Below are positions 51,278 to 60,418 of a stretch of 64,000 bases of DNA, piece after piece. Source of the DNA: Bacillota bacterium (GTDB taxonomy: Bacteria > Bacillota > Clostridia > Lachnospirales > Lachnospiraceae); assembly GCA_023407575.1 (NCBI GenBank), contig JAEYLX010000034.1, positions 1 to 64,000 of the forward strand, read 5' to 3'. The translations under genes and the position numbers were made by a program. Each line of letters starts with the position of its first letter. The stretch's first letter is position 1. Below the pieces are notes generated by a model that worked only from the letters and a program-made list of their open reading frames with translations, ran no database searches and was not told where the DNA came from.

Positions 51278-51305
51278 ATTATAAACTATCAAGTTATTAA
51301 GTCAA
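51278..51305 (-). promoter_or_regulatory. Promoter of the thrS T-box transcript
   Basis: Minus strand TTGACT, 16-nt spacer, TATAAT; start near 51271. Confidence 0.75.
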
Positions 51306-51443
51306 GGAAAAATTTGTTTCCAGTTAATAGATCAAATCATTTCCTCTCAAAGCTTAAATCGATTACTAAGCCCCATTGTTTCTGTATCAGCAACCATTCA
51401 ATTTTCAATAGAGATAGAAAGTGTATGGGATACTAATTATTAC

Positions 51444-51854
51444 TTAGTTTTCATTTTGATCAATATGTAAAATCTTTTTTATCCTATTAATTTGTGAATC
51501 TCCAAATAAAAATGTCTTATTGCCCTCCCAGATAAGTCCACAGCCAAAAGCATATCCTTTTATTTCATTACCGTCCTTATCCTTAAAACATATCCACTCT
51601 GTAGCACCTTTATTTTGTATTAAAATTCTTGGCAGCCATAATGAATTAAAATATTTAATAACACTAGATATTTCCTCTTCATTGAATGTTTTCCCTTCTA
51701 TATCGTTGTTACCATGATAACCGTCAAATCTGTACTCTATACAATATACATACGCATTATTTAAATTAAATTTTAGACTAGTAGCATAGTAGATTATGAA
51801 TAACATAAATAAAGCTAAAATTACAATCATAAGTTTACTAATCTTTTTCCTCAT
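51444..51854 (-). CDS. Single-span hypothetical protein
   Basis: 136 residues. Basic N-terminus, one membrane segment (about 8-28, LMIVILALFMLFIIYYA), then an exported domain of about 105 residues with ATEWICFKDKDGNEIKGYAFGCGLIWEGNKTFLFGD. No family recognised. The ATG at 51854 follows GAGGAG; TTG at 51866 lies within it. First of a small accessory patch with the 51965 gene and a pseudogene. Confidence 0.6.
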   Translation of the reverse strand: MRKKISKLMIVILALFMLFIIYYATSLKFNLNNAYVYCIEYRFDGYHGNNDIEGKTFNEEEISSVIKYFNSLWLPRILIQNKGATEWICFKDKDGNEIKGYAFGCGLIWEGNKTFLFGDSQINRIKKILHIDQNEN

Positions 51855-51964
51855 TTTTCTCCTCAATAATTATATCTCATTATAATTAACAGCAAAAATC
51901 AATATATTATAAAACATCTTTAACAGTATGAAGAAACGTAGCAGAAGATAACCGCATATAGTGT

Positions 51965-52525
51965 TTATGCCAAAGAATTGAACCTATTCATTGCCTTTTT
52001 CATATCATCTATGGCTTCTTCTTTTCTTCTTTTCATGTCTTTCCATCCGGAGTATTCTGTGTGGTCATTATCAGTGTCTGTACACTCAAAATCCAACATT
52101 TTTGTACAATAGAAAAATCCTTGTTTTATTAAGCTGTCTTTGCCCGATAAAAAATGGAAGCCCCCATCATGTAAATCCGACGCACGTCCAGCCATATTCT
52201 CTGCTATAAGAATAGCTGATTTTTTGGATACCCCTTCAGCAAGTTTTTCCATTATCCTAATTAGATTTTCTGCGTTTTCTTCTTTCTTACTGGTAGTACT
52301 ATTTAATAAATCAACAATTCTCGAATGAATAATCCATACATCATCACTAGGTCGTTCTAGCTGTTCAAAATATTTCAATAATTCTTCCTGTTTCCAGATT
52401 TCAAGAATATCAGGATTTATTTTAAGTGCCTTAAACTTTTCATAAGTATTTGGGTTTTCTCGACACATATGAAATCCACTACATCCCATCGATATATAAA
52501 ATGCTTTTGCTTCTTCAAATGTCAT
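51965..52525 (-). CDS. Hypothetical soluble protein
   Basis: 186 residues, mostly helical. It begins MTFEEAKAFYISMGCSGFHMCRENPNTYEKFKALKI and ends in a Lys/Arg-rich helix (YSGWKDMKRRKEEAIDDMKKAMNRF). No catalytic motif or family recognised; size and context are like immunity-type or orphan proteins of contact-toxin loci, which is a guess. AAGGAG lies 9 nt before the ATG at 52525, so the frame to 52552 is rejected as start. Follows a 17-codon ORF and a frameshifted gene. Confidence 0.6.
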   Translation of the reverse strand: MTFEEAKAFYISMGCSGFHMCRENPNTYEKFKALKINPDILEIWKQEELLKYFEQLERPSDDVWIIHSRIVDLLNSTTSKKEENAENLIRIMEKLAEGVSKKSAILIAENMAGRASDLHDGGFHFLSGKDSLIKQGFFYCTKMLDFECTDTDNDHTEYSGWKDMKRRKEEAIDDMKKAMNRFNSLA

Positions 52526-52548
52526 TATCTTAGACTCCTTAATAATCT

Positions 52549-52602
52549 TCATAAATCTTCTTTTTTTGAAATAACTATAACTTCAGCCCCATCCAAAATC
52601 AT
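52549..52602 (-). other. 17-codon ORF linking the pseudogene and the next gene
   Basis: MILDGAEVIVISKKEDL then stop. Its ATG overlaps the pseudogene stop, AGGAGG lies 7 nt upstream, and its own stop overlaps the next in-frame ATG. It may be the start of a gene lost by deletion. Confidence 0.35.
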
Positions 52603-53183
52603 TTCATCCTCCTGCGAAAAGAACAAAGCTTACTTTTCAAATCATCAATATTTCTTACAAGCAAATTTTCCAAGTCATTCTTATAGGTAGGATTGTTTTG
52701 CCAAAAATCCATATCTACTCGTAATACTGCATTCAAAAGGTCACCATAATAAAAATCATCTTCGGAGAAAATATTGTCTTCGAGCTATGATGTTCTAATG
52801 TATATAATGCTGATACTAAGTTTAATGCTTCCGCATCTGATAAATTATCTTTATTACATAATATATTATCTAGCCTATCTTCTGTAATTTCTCCTAACCA
52901 TTCTAATCTTGCAAGAGTTTTATGATAATAACATATTTTATTCAGAGGTACAGAGTGTTCAACATGAGGATAAAGATAATTATGCTTATTTAAATCCTCT
53001 TTTTGGCAAATTGAAAAGATTTAAATGAAACTGAAGTTTGACAAAATAGTTATAATGCTTCATAAAAACAGCAATAGGAGATGAAAGGTTTCCATTCTTG
53101 TAATTAAAATCACTAACATTTTTAAAGCAATTCACATTTGCCATCCGTTTAAGCCAACTCAGAAAAAATTCATCATCTGCCAT
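52599..53183 (-). pseudogene. Gene broken by two frameshifts
   Basis: From an ATG at 53183 the frame gives MADDEFFLSWLKRMANVNCF and runs to a stop near 52986. Shifting frame near 53010 gives a continuous stretch (ICQKEDLNKHNYLYPHVEHS, LARLEWLGEITEDRLDNIL, DAEALNLVSALYTLEHH). A second shift near 52780 gives NIFSEDDFYYGDLLNAVLRV, MDFWQNNPTYKNDLENLL and a natural end. Joined, it is about 190 residues with one coherent helical character. Family not recognised. Either decayed or carrying sequencing errors. Confidence 0.7.
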
Positions 53184-53445
53184 TGAAACAACCTTATATA
53201 AAGAATTGGAAACGTTACATCCTACCTATTCAAATATATTAATTTGATTTTATTATAGTAGCGCTAAATAATCAAATTATATTCGACAAGGATGCATAAG
53301 TTTATGTAAAAATCAACATTTCAAATATGTTACATAAGATTTGCTGACTACTGTTTATGCGCATGAATTGTAGCGTTTAAAATGCTATTGCAAATATTCA
53401 CAAAGATTTAAAAAAAATTTACTAAATTTCAAAAAACTACTTTAC

Positions 53446-53485
53446 CTGTCGTAGTAGTTGTGGTATATTGTAATTACTACGACAG
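53446..53485 (+). promoter_or_regulatory. PadR promoter with perfect inverted-repeat operator
   Basis: CTGTCGTAGTA and TACTACGACAG, 11 bp each, perfectly inverted with an 18-nt gap. The gap holds a -10 (TATATT, 53464-53469), with TTTACC 17 nt upstream as a weak -35. It lies 45 bp before the PadR start. No gene is seen in the rest of 53184-53529. Confidence 0.75.
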
Positions 53486-53529
53486 ACATAGTACGTCAGA
53501 TGGAGTAAAATATGTAAGGAGGATGCAAC

Positions 53530-53853
53530 TTGATAAGCAGTGATGTAATACGCGGATATAACGATATTATTATCCTGTATCTGTTATTAGATGGTGAAAG
53601 CTATGGATATGAAATATCAAAAAATATCAAGGAATTGTCCGAAGAGAAATACATTATGAAGGAAACAACCCTCTACTCTGCATTCAGCAGGCTGGAGAAC
53701 AACGGCTATATTGAATCCTTTTACGGGGAAGAGAGCTTAGGTAAACGTAGAACTTACTATAAAATAACACCAAGCGGTCTTGCCTTCTATAAAGAAAAGT
53801 GTATTGAGTGGGAACTAACCAAAGATGTAATTAATCGATTTATAAAGGAGTGA
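53530..53853 (+). CDS. PadR family transcriptional regulator (second)
   Basis: 107 residues: DIIILYLLLDGESYGYEISKNIKELSEEKYIMKETTLYSAFSRLENNGYIESF, GKRRTYYKITPSGLAFYKEK. It starts at TTG, with AAGGAGG 7 nt upstream. It precedes a HAAS membrane protein by 7 bp, the usual PadR pair. The perfect inverted repeat over its promoter suggests autoregulation. Confidence 0.9.
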   Translation: MISSDVIRGYNDIIILYLLLDGESYGYEISKNIKELSEEKYIMKETTLYSAFSRLENNGYIESFYGEESLGKRRTYYKITPSGLAFYKEKCIEWELTKDVINRFIKE

Positions 53854-53860
53854 AGAGGAT

Positions 53861-54832
53861 ATGGAAACAATTAAAAATTACTTAGACAATATGTTTGCAA
53901 GCTTACCAAAGACCTCAAGAGTCTTAGATTTAAAAAGTAACCTCTTAAATAATATGGAGGAAAAGTACAACGAATTAAAAAGACAAGGAAAGTCGGAGAA
54001 CGAAGCCATTGGCATTGTTATATCTGAGTTTGGTAATATTGATGAATTAGCAAATGAACTGGGCATACGTCCCGAAGAAGCAGATACAACCCCACTTATA
54101 ACCAAAGAGGAAGTTGAAGGTTATCTTAATGTAAAGAGTATTACTGGAAGACTTATTGGTATAGGAGTAATGCTTTGTATTCTAGGTGCTGTTTGCTTAA
54201 TAATTTTAACGACTATATTTGAAAATCAGATTATACCAAATGATTTCGCTACTGATGCCTCCAGTATTATTGGTGTGATTGTTCTCCTCCTCTTTGTGGC
54301 TATTGCTGTTGGTCTCTTCATTTATTCCGGCTGGCTTATGGAGAAATATCAATATATGGAAAAGGGAGTGCAGCTACCAATAGGTTTAGAAGCAGAACTA
54401 AAGCAAGCCAGTGAAAAATATCAGCCAACCTTTTATCTGCAATTAATCATTGGTGTATGTCTTCTCGTAATCTCTCCAATCACTGTAATCGCTACCAGCT
54501 TAATGGCTGATACTTATCAGGTCTATGGAGTAGCAACACTTTTAGTAATCGTTTCCATCTCAGTTTATTTATTTATTTCCTCTGGCACTAAAAAAGAGAG
54601 CTATGATCGTTTATTAAAAACTGGTGACTATGCTGTGAAGCAAAACAAAAAAGAAGACAAAGTAATTGGTGCAGTTGCCTCAATCGTTTGGCCACTTGCT
54701 ACTGTCATATTCTTATTTACTGGTTTTGTATATGACTTATGGAGCAAATCATGGATTATATTCCCAATTACTGGTGTTCTATTTGGTATGTTTTGTGCAG
54801 CTTACAGCATAATTACGCAAAAAGAGGAATAG
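53861..54832 (+). CDS. HAAS/permease-prefix domain membrane protein
   Basis: 323 residues. The N-terminal HAAS-type domain (about 1-70; MFASLPKTSRVLDLKSNLLNNMEEKYNELKRQGKSENEAIGIVISEFGN) is the partner domain of PadR-linked sensors. About six membrane spans follow (roughly 100-122, 138-160, 192-214, 222-242, 270-290, 297-315). No enzyme domain. Probably an envelope-stress sensor or regulator partner of the PadR protein; the signal is unknown. Confidence 0.8.
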   Translation: METIKNYLDNMFASLPKTSRVLDLKSNLLNNMEEKYNELKRQGKSENEAIGIVISEFGNIDELANELGIRPEEADTTPLITKEEVEGYLNVKSITGRLIGIGVMLCILGAVCLIILTTIFENQIIPNDFATDASSIIGVIVLLLFVAIAVGLFIYSGWLMEKYQYMEKGVQLPIGLEAELKQASEKYQPTFYLQLIIGVCLLVISPITVIATSLMADTYQVYGVATLLVIVSISVYLFISSGTKKESYDRLLKTGDYAVKQNKKEDKVIGAVASIVWPLATVIFLFTGFVYDLWSKSWIIFPITGVLFGMFCAAYSIITQKEE

Positions 54833-54887
54833 TACTTCTATGAATCAATCAGCTCTATGAAACTTAATAAAAGTAACCTAACTATAA

Positions 54888-54968
54888 AAACCGAGTAATC
54901 GTGTCCTTCCACTTTGTAGTCCAGATATTTCTTCTGTCCTTCCTGTGTATCGAAACGTTACTCGGTTT
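54888..54968. terminator. Hairpin between convergent PadR operon and receptor gene
   Basis: AAACCGAGTAA / TTACTCGGTTT, 11-bp stem with a 59-nt loop. T-rich on the plus side. The large loop makes efficiency uncertain. Confidence 0.5.
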
Positions 54969-54982
54969 ATTTTGTCTATATT

Positions 54983-57340
54983 TTAAATCTTAAATTTTGC
55001 GATAGCTTCTTCTAGCTCCTTCGCCTTTTCTTTCATTTCTTCTGCCTGTTGATTCAACGTTTCAATTGCTGTTATCTGATTACTAACGTTAGTATCAACT
55101 ACTTCTGAGGATGCCAAGGTTTCTTCCGTTACTGCGGCAATATTTTTAATTGCATCCAGTACCTCATCCTTTGAAACCGTAATGGTACCCATATTGTTTG
55201 TGATATGATTCATCTTCTCAAGGAGCTCAATCATATGTCCATCTACATCCTGGAATACCTTAACTGTACTATTTAATGCTTCTGTCTGTGATACCAGCAA
55301 TTGCTCTGCACGATTAGCTGAAGCAACTGTAACTTGTGTTTTTTGTTGAATGTTTTGAATTATCTTTTCAATACTCTTAACAGACTCTACTGATTGCTCT
55401 GCCAGATTTCGAATCTGATCTGCTACAACTGCAAAGCCTCTACCAGCATCTCCTGCTCTTGCGGCTTCGATGGAAGCATTTAAGGAAAGTAGATTCGTAG
55501 TTGAAGCAATATCATTGATTGTTCCTACCACGCTTCCAATGCTCTTAGAGTGTCTCTCCAGTTCTTCAATATCTTTAATAATGACATTGGTGATCTCGGA
55601 GGTTGCTGTTACCTGATCAATCAGATTATCAACAATATTTTTACCATTACTAATGATTTGCTGAGTGTTATTTGCAACATTTCCTACATTGGTTGTATCT
55701 GTATAGGCTTCCCCAATCTGTGCAGCAAAATCTGTCATCTGCAGGAAGCTCTTTTCTGTATCCTTTGCCTGTTCCCCAACTCCCTGACTCATTACATTTA
55801 CTGTGCTTGAAACTTCGTTGATGGAGGATAGAATATCTGTGGAAGCATCCGAAACTTTATATGCAGAAGCTGACACATTATGTCCGAAGGTCGCCATTTC
55901 AGCAATCAAATTTTTAATTGTAGTCATCGTATTATCCATATCCTGTGCCAGTGCACCAAATTCATCTTTGCGCTTGGACTTCATCAGGGTAGTAAAATCA
56001 CCTGCCGAGATATGTTTAAAAGCTACAGAAAAGCGATTAATCGCTCTTGCAATATCAGTGGATAAAAAGAGACCGATAAAAATAGCTATTATGAAGGAAA
56101 TAACTACAAATATTGCTGTTGCGATTCGTATTGTATTTAACTGGCTCAAAATGTCACTTCTAGGAATTAGCGTACACACCATCGCTCCGGTTTCGCCAAC
56201 CTTGGAATACACAAATAAATTAGACTTCTTATTAATGGTTACATATTTCATCCCACTTACTTTGTCGCCTTCGAGAGCCTTTTTATAAAAGCTACTATTA
56301 GCAAAAACTGCTTCTCCTTGTTCTATTCCAGCCAATGCACTTTTCTTTCCTGTTACAAGAGTTTCTCTTCCGTCCGGTGTAACAAAAGCGACAATACTTT
56401 TTTCACTACTTATGGAATTGTCCAGTACGGTATTAATTTCAGACGTCATAAGGTCAAATACTATGTATCCTTCGCCACGATAGAACTTTCTAATATAACT
56501 TGCCGCATATTGATCTGGCTGTGTGGAAAGTCCTTTATCAATGACTGGGTGATTACCTAGCCAAGCCGAAGTAGCACCACCAATCGTCTTTGACTTCTCC
56601 CTCCACTTAGCTGCTTCTTCTGATGCCTCAAAATCTGCATACAAGGTACTTGAGGGATTAGCAGATAGTGTCGACATAGCATTTCCCATACTTCCGAAGG
56701 CGTACGCTCCATAGATTCCTACGGAACTGGATACGAAGGTAGAAAGTGTTGTTCTTGCACTTGTAAATAGTGTGTTTGAATCAATTACACTGTTTTCATT
56801 AAACTTTGTATAATAGAAATAAAAATCTTCAAGTCCAGCCATCTGTGATGCCTTAGTCTCTATATCCTTCATTAATAAGGAGATATAAAGTGCACTATTT
56901 TCAATATTACCTGCCGAGGACTTCTCATAATTTGCAATTACTGTTCCTTGAGATCTGTAATAAGAAAATAATCCCAATGCAATAATTAATAGTGCTGGAA
57001 TAAAGAATGCTATTACTAACTTAAAGCGCATCTGCCTTCTAAGCGGAAGAGTTTGCTCTCCTACATATATCAGCATATCCTTAAGTTTTTCACTAATTAC
57101 ACTTAGTTTACCGCTTTTTTTTGTAACTTTCTCTGAATTGTTCTTTTCTTTCTTTTTATTACGTTTTTTACCCTTGTGATTTCCTGCCTCTTCTACCTTG
57201 TTATTGTTTATGTCGACTGGTTGCTCCTCCTTTGAAGCACCTGTGCTGTCACTAAAAGTATCTTTGCTATTCTCCATTTCCACTTCTTGCTGTAACTTGA
57301 TTTCTTGTGTTTCTTGCTCATTATTATTCATGTATCCCAT
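54983..57340 (-). CDS. Methyl-accepting chemotaxis protein with long charged cytoplasmic N-terminus
   Basis: 785 residues. An unusual N-terminal tail of about 100 residues, rich in Glu, Lys and Asn (KKRNKKKEKNNSEKVTKKSG), precedes membrane span 1 (about 112-134). A large extracellular sensor (about 135-410), with dCache-like pieces (SSEKSIVAFVTPDGRETLVTGKK), leads to membrane span 2 (about 415-437), HAMP, and the signalling tip IASTTNLLSLNASIEAARAGDAGRGFAVVADQIRNLAEQS. The ATG at 57340 follows AAGGGGAGG. The basic tail is rare in MCPs and may be for localisation. Confidence 0.88.
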   Translation of the reverse strand: MGYMNNNEQETQEIKLQQEVEMENSKDTFSDSTGASKEEQPVDINNNKVEEAGNHKGKKRNKKKEKNNSEKVTKKSGKLSVISEKLKDMLIYVGEQTLPLRRQMRFKLVIAFFIPALLIIALGLFSYYRSQGTVIANYEKSSAGNIENSALYISLLMKDIETKASQMAGLEDFYFYYTKFNENSVIDSNTLFTSARTTLSTFVSSSVGIYGAYAFGSMGNAMSTLSANPSSTLYADFEASEEAAKWREKSKTIGGATSAWLGNHPVIDKGLSTQPDQYAASYIRKFYRGEGYIVFDLMTSEINTVLDNSISSEKSIVAFVTPDGRETLVTGKKSALAGIEQGEAVFANSSFYKKALEGDKVSGMKYVTINKKSNLFVYSKVGETGAMVCTLIPRSDILSQLNTIRIATAIFVVISFIIAIFIGLFLSTDIARAINRFSVAFKHISAGDFTTLMKSKRKDEFGALAQDMDNTMTTIKNLIAEMATFGHNVSASAYKVSDASTDILSSINEVSSTVNVMSQGVGEQAKDTEKSFLQMTDFAAQIGEAYTDTTNVGNVANNTQQIISNGKNIVDNLIDQVTATSEITNVIIKDIEELERHSKSIGSVVGTINDIASTTNLLSLNASIEAARAGDAGRGFAVVADQIRNLAEQSVESVKSIEKIIQNIQQKTQVTVASANRAEQLLVSQTEALNSTVKVFQDVDGHMIELLEKMNHITNNMGTITVSKDEVLDAIKNIAAVTEETLASSEVVDTNVSNQITAIETLNQQAEEMKEKAKELEEAIAKFKI

Positions 57341-57545
57341 ACAACCTCCCCTTTGCATTATAATAAATTATAAAAGGACACTATCACTTATAATATAGCA
57401 AAAAGCAGGTTATTTCTCAGTGTAATAATTACTGCAAAAAATTGTTATTTTTAGTGAATCTGTTATTATTTACATTAACCCTATCATACTTTTGCCATGA
57501 TTTAAGAGTATAGTTGCAATACTAGAAATTTACGGAGGTGATTTT

Positions 57546-60380
57546 TTGACATTAAAAAGATTAAAATACCTATTATCCATATTCATTCTAATTGTATCAG
57601 CCTTGATATTTAATCATTTTGTTGCAAAAGCCGATACTGCACCAACTGCTGTGCTTAGAATTCTTGCAACCAGTGATTTACACGGACAGGTAACCTCTTA
57701 CGATTATGAAACTAATCTTTCGCTTCCATATAGCGGTCTTAGTAAAGTTGCTACACTTGTTAATTCAAAAAGAGGTGAGGTCGGCACAAACAATACTTTG
57801 TTGGTTGACAATGGGGATTTTTTGTACGATTATACTACAAACTATTTTTATGAAAAGGACAGAAATAGTGTCCAACCGATTTTAAAAGCAATGAAGTTAA
57901 TGAATTATGATTATCTGACACTCGGCAATCATGAATTTGATTATCCCTGGGATTATTTAAAGAAGCAGCTTACCGATTCCGGTCTGTCTGACCGCATTGT
58001 TGTAAGTAATGTAATCTGGCATGACAGCGGGAAGACGGTCTTTGCACCTTCTGCAATCAAAGAGATGCAGCTGGTTTCTTCTGAGGGTACTATGATACCC
58101 GTGAGAGTCGGAATTATAGGTTCCTCCACCAATAGCATTTCGACTCGAAGAGGGGATTATGTAAATGAAATTGACGCAGCGAATAATTACACCAGCATTG
58201 TAGCTGAGGCAAACCGTCTGAAACAGGAAGAAAACGTGTCACTTGTTCTTGTGCTTATTCATGGTGGAATTGGTTCCGAGAAACTCTCTAGCACCAGCGA
58301 TAATATCGGATATGCTCTTTCAAAGGTATCCTCCATTGATGCAATTATTACCGGTCATTCACACGAAACTTTTCCAGCAGCGGATAGCAAGTACAACACC
58401 TATCAAAATGTGGATGCAAAACTTGGCTTAATGAATGGCAAGCCTGTCATAACCCCTTCCAGCCATGCGAGAGCATTAGGTATGATTGATTTGAATATTC
58501 AACAGAACCTAGATGGGACAGTTTCTATTTCCTCAGCAAAGTCAGCTGTGGAAGTAGTTCCAAGCACGACTAAGCAAAATACCGCCATTACAGGTATGTT
58601 TAAAAGCTATGCTGACAAATTAAAGTCTGGCTCTGATACCACTTCCTATCCAATTGCAAGTGGTGTTACCTATCATAATTACGATTCAGTGGTACAAGAT
58701 AGCAATTTATATCAGTTATTTAATAATGCCAAGATTGCATATGGTATGGCATATATTTCGGAATATCTTCCAACCTATAAAAACCTGCCAGTAATAGCCA
58801 GCACGCGTAATTTACTGGATTCCGGTGAGTTATCTATTAGAATTAAGGACAGCTTTACTGCTGCAAAAGTTGCGCAGCTTTTGTCTGAGTCCTCCACTGC
58901 AAGGCCTTCTGGCTATCTGCAGCTTTATGTGATTAATGGTAAATCCTTACGAGAATGGTTGGAATATAACGCCAGCATGTATGCCACCTCTGGAACCTTA
59001 TTAAAAAATACCTTGCAATCATATGTACTTAAAAATAAATCTGTTTCCACCTTATTACAGGAAAGCTATCTCTATAATTGGAATTCTCAATACATATTTG
59101 ATGGCTTTTCCTATCAGATTGATTTGTCCGTTCCTGCCCGTTATACATCAAAAGGCACTTTACAAAACTCGAAATATAATCGTATTAAAAATTTATCTTA
59201 TAACGGAAAAGCCATTACAGATACGCAAAAATTTATTCTTGTTACTGATACCGGAATTCCTGCATTATCCTTTTTACCGGTGGAAAGCGAAAGCAGTATA
59301 AAACCTGTTAAGGATGATGTGACGGGTAAAACTGCTACGTTAAACTATATTAAAAGCCTTAGTAGCTTTGGCAATATATCCGTAAAAGCAGATTCTAATT
59401 GGTCTTTAACTGCCAGCAAAAACTACTCCTTCCTCCTGGGTATTAACAAAAAAAACATTAGTAGCCAGGTCTCATTCCCTTGGAAAACCGGACTAGCTGT
59501 TGAGACTCTTTCCTATAATTTTTATAAGGGAATACTACCAAAAAACACTCAGGATATTAATATTGTTGTGACTCAAGGCAGAAGCAGCGGAACAAACGAG
59601 CCTGTCCCTGTTGTTATCTCTGCAACCTCTGCTTATGGGATTAAGCAAATGAAATATTTGTCGGGAAGCATTACAAAGACAACGGACTCTAAATGGAAAA
59701 CAGCGACCATCATAAGTAATAATCGTTTTACTGTCTCAAAAAATGGCACTTATTCAATCTTAGTGTCGGACTCAAATAGTAAAAGTGCTATTGCCTATAT
59801 TAAAATAGACCGCTATAATAATAAAGTAATAGTAAGTCCAACCGCAGATAAACTTACAAATCGTAATACTGTATTTACAGGGAAATCCATAGCAAATTCC
59901 TCAGTCTACGTGACCATTGGCAAAGATACCTATACAGCAAAGACCAAGAGCGATGGAACCTTTAAAATTGATATTAAACCACCTGCTGCTTTTGCGACCA
60001 TTAAGCTTTATGCAGAATATAATGGGCTGAGAAGTGCTACAGTAACCGCTGCGGTACGAAAGACCGGTCCCGATGCTGTTACAATTAATTCATTATCAGT
60101 TGGTAATACCCATATTACAGGTAACACAAGTCCAAATTGCATGGTTTACGCGTTGATCTGGAAGACTGTCTATGTCGGAAGAAATCAAGCGCAAGAATAT
60201 AAAAATTCTGAGTTTTACAACAAAGACTATATAATTGTAGAGACTGACATTTCGATTGATCTGGCAACGGGTACCTATGATATCTTAGTGCCAGCAGTTA
60301 AGAGTAATATGAAGGTATTTGTATTCTCTATGGATCGTTTTGGTGTTACCAGCAAATCTACCATGTTTATGGTTCCATAA
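57546..60380 (+). CDS. Secreted 5'-nucleotidase / 2',3'-cyclic phosphodiesterase with Ig-like tail
   Basis: 944 residues. Signal peptide (about 1-30, cleaved near AKA-DTAP). Metallophosphatase domain (about 35-345) with metal ligands in ILATSDLHGQV, LLVDNGDFLYDYT, LGNHEFDYPWDYL, VLIHGG and ITGHSHETFP. 5_nucleotid_C domain (about 365-600). Two or more Ig-like beta domains (about 690-940) with TGKSIANSSVYVTIGKDTYTAKTKSDGTFKIDIKP. Hydrolyses extracellular nucleotides or cyclic nucleotides for phosphate or nucleoside uptake. Start is TTG after GGAGGTGAT. No LPxTG or other anchor was seen. Confidence 0.9.
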   Translation: MTLKRLKYLLSIFILIVSALIFNHFVAKADTAPTAVLRILATSDLHGQVTSYDYETNLSLPYSGLSKVATLVNSKRGEVGTNNTLLVDNGDFLYDYTTNYFYEKDRNSVQPILKAMKLMNYDYLTLGNHEFDYPWDYLKKQLTDSGLSDRIVVSNVIWHDSGKTVFAPSAIKEMQLVSSEGTMIPVRVGIIGSSTNSISTRRGDYVNEIDAANNYTSIVAEANRLKQEENVSLVLVLIHGGIGSEKLSSTSDNIGYALSKVSSIDAIITGHSHETFPAADSKYNTYQNVDAKLGLMNGKPVITPSSHARALGMIDLNIQQNLDGTVSISSAKSAVEVVPSTTKQNTAITGMFKSYADKLKSGSDTTSYPIASGVTYHNYDSVVQDSNLYQLFNNAKIAYGMAYISEYLPTYKNLPVIASTRNLLDSGELSIRIKDSFTAAKVAQLLSESSTARPSGYLQLYVINGKSLREWLEYNASMYATSGTLLKNTLQSYVLKNKSVSTLLQESYLYNWNSQYIFDGFSYQIDLSVPARYTSKGTLQNSKYNRIKNLSYNGKAITDTQKFILVTDTGIPALSFLPVESESSIKPVKDDVTGKTATLNYIKSLSSFGNISVKADSNWSLTASKNYSFLLGINKKNISSQVSFPWKTGLAVETLSYNFYKGILPKNTQDINIVVTQGRSSGTNEPVPVVISATSAYGIKQMKYLSGSITKTTDSKWKTATIISNNRFTVSKNGTYSILVSDSNSKSAIAYIKIDRYNNKVIVSPTADKLTNRNTVFTGKSIANSSVYVTIGKDTYTAKTKSDGTFKIDIKPPAAFATIKLYAEYNGLRSATVTAAVRKTGPDAVTINSLSVGNTHITGNTSPNCMVYALIWKTVYVGRNQAQEYKNSEFYNKDYIIVETDISIDLATGTYDILVPAVKSNMKVFVFSMDRFGVTSKSTMFMVP

Positions 60381-60418
60381 AAATCAACCCGCTTTAGGGC
60401 GGTAATGGAGGTTATTTT

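Noticed and set aside
52469..52690. Plus-strand 73-codon ORF in the accessory patch
   Set aside because: Antisense to the broken gene and its neighbour; no SD.
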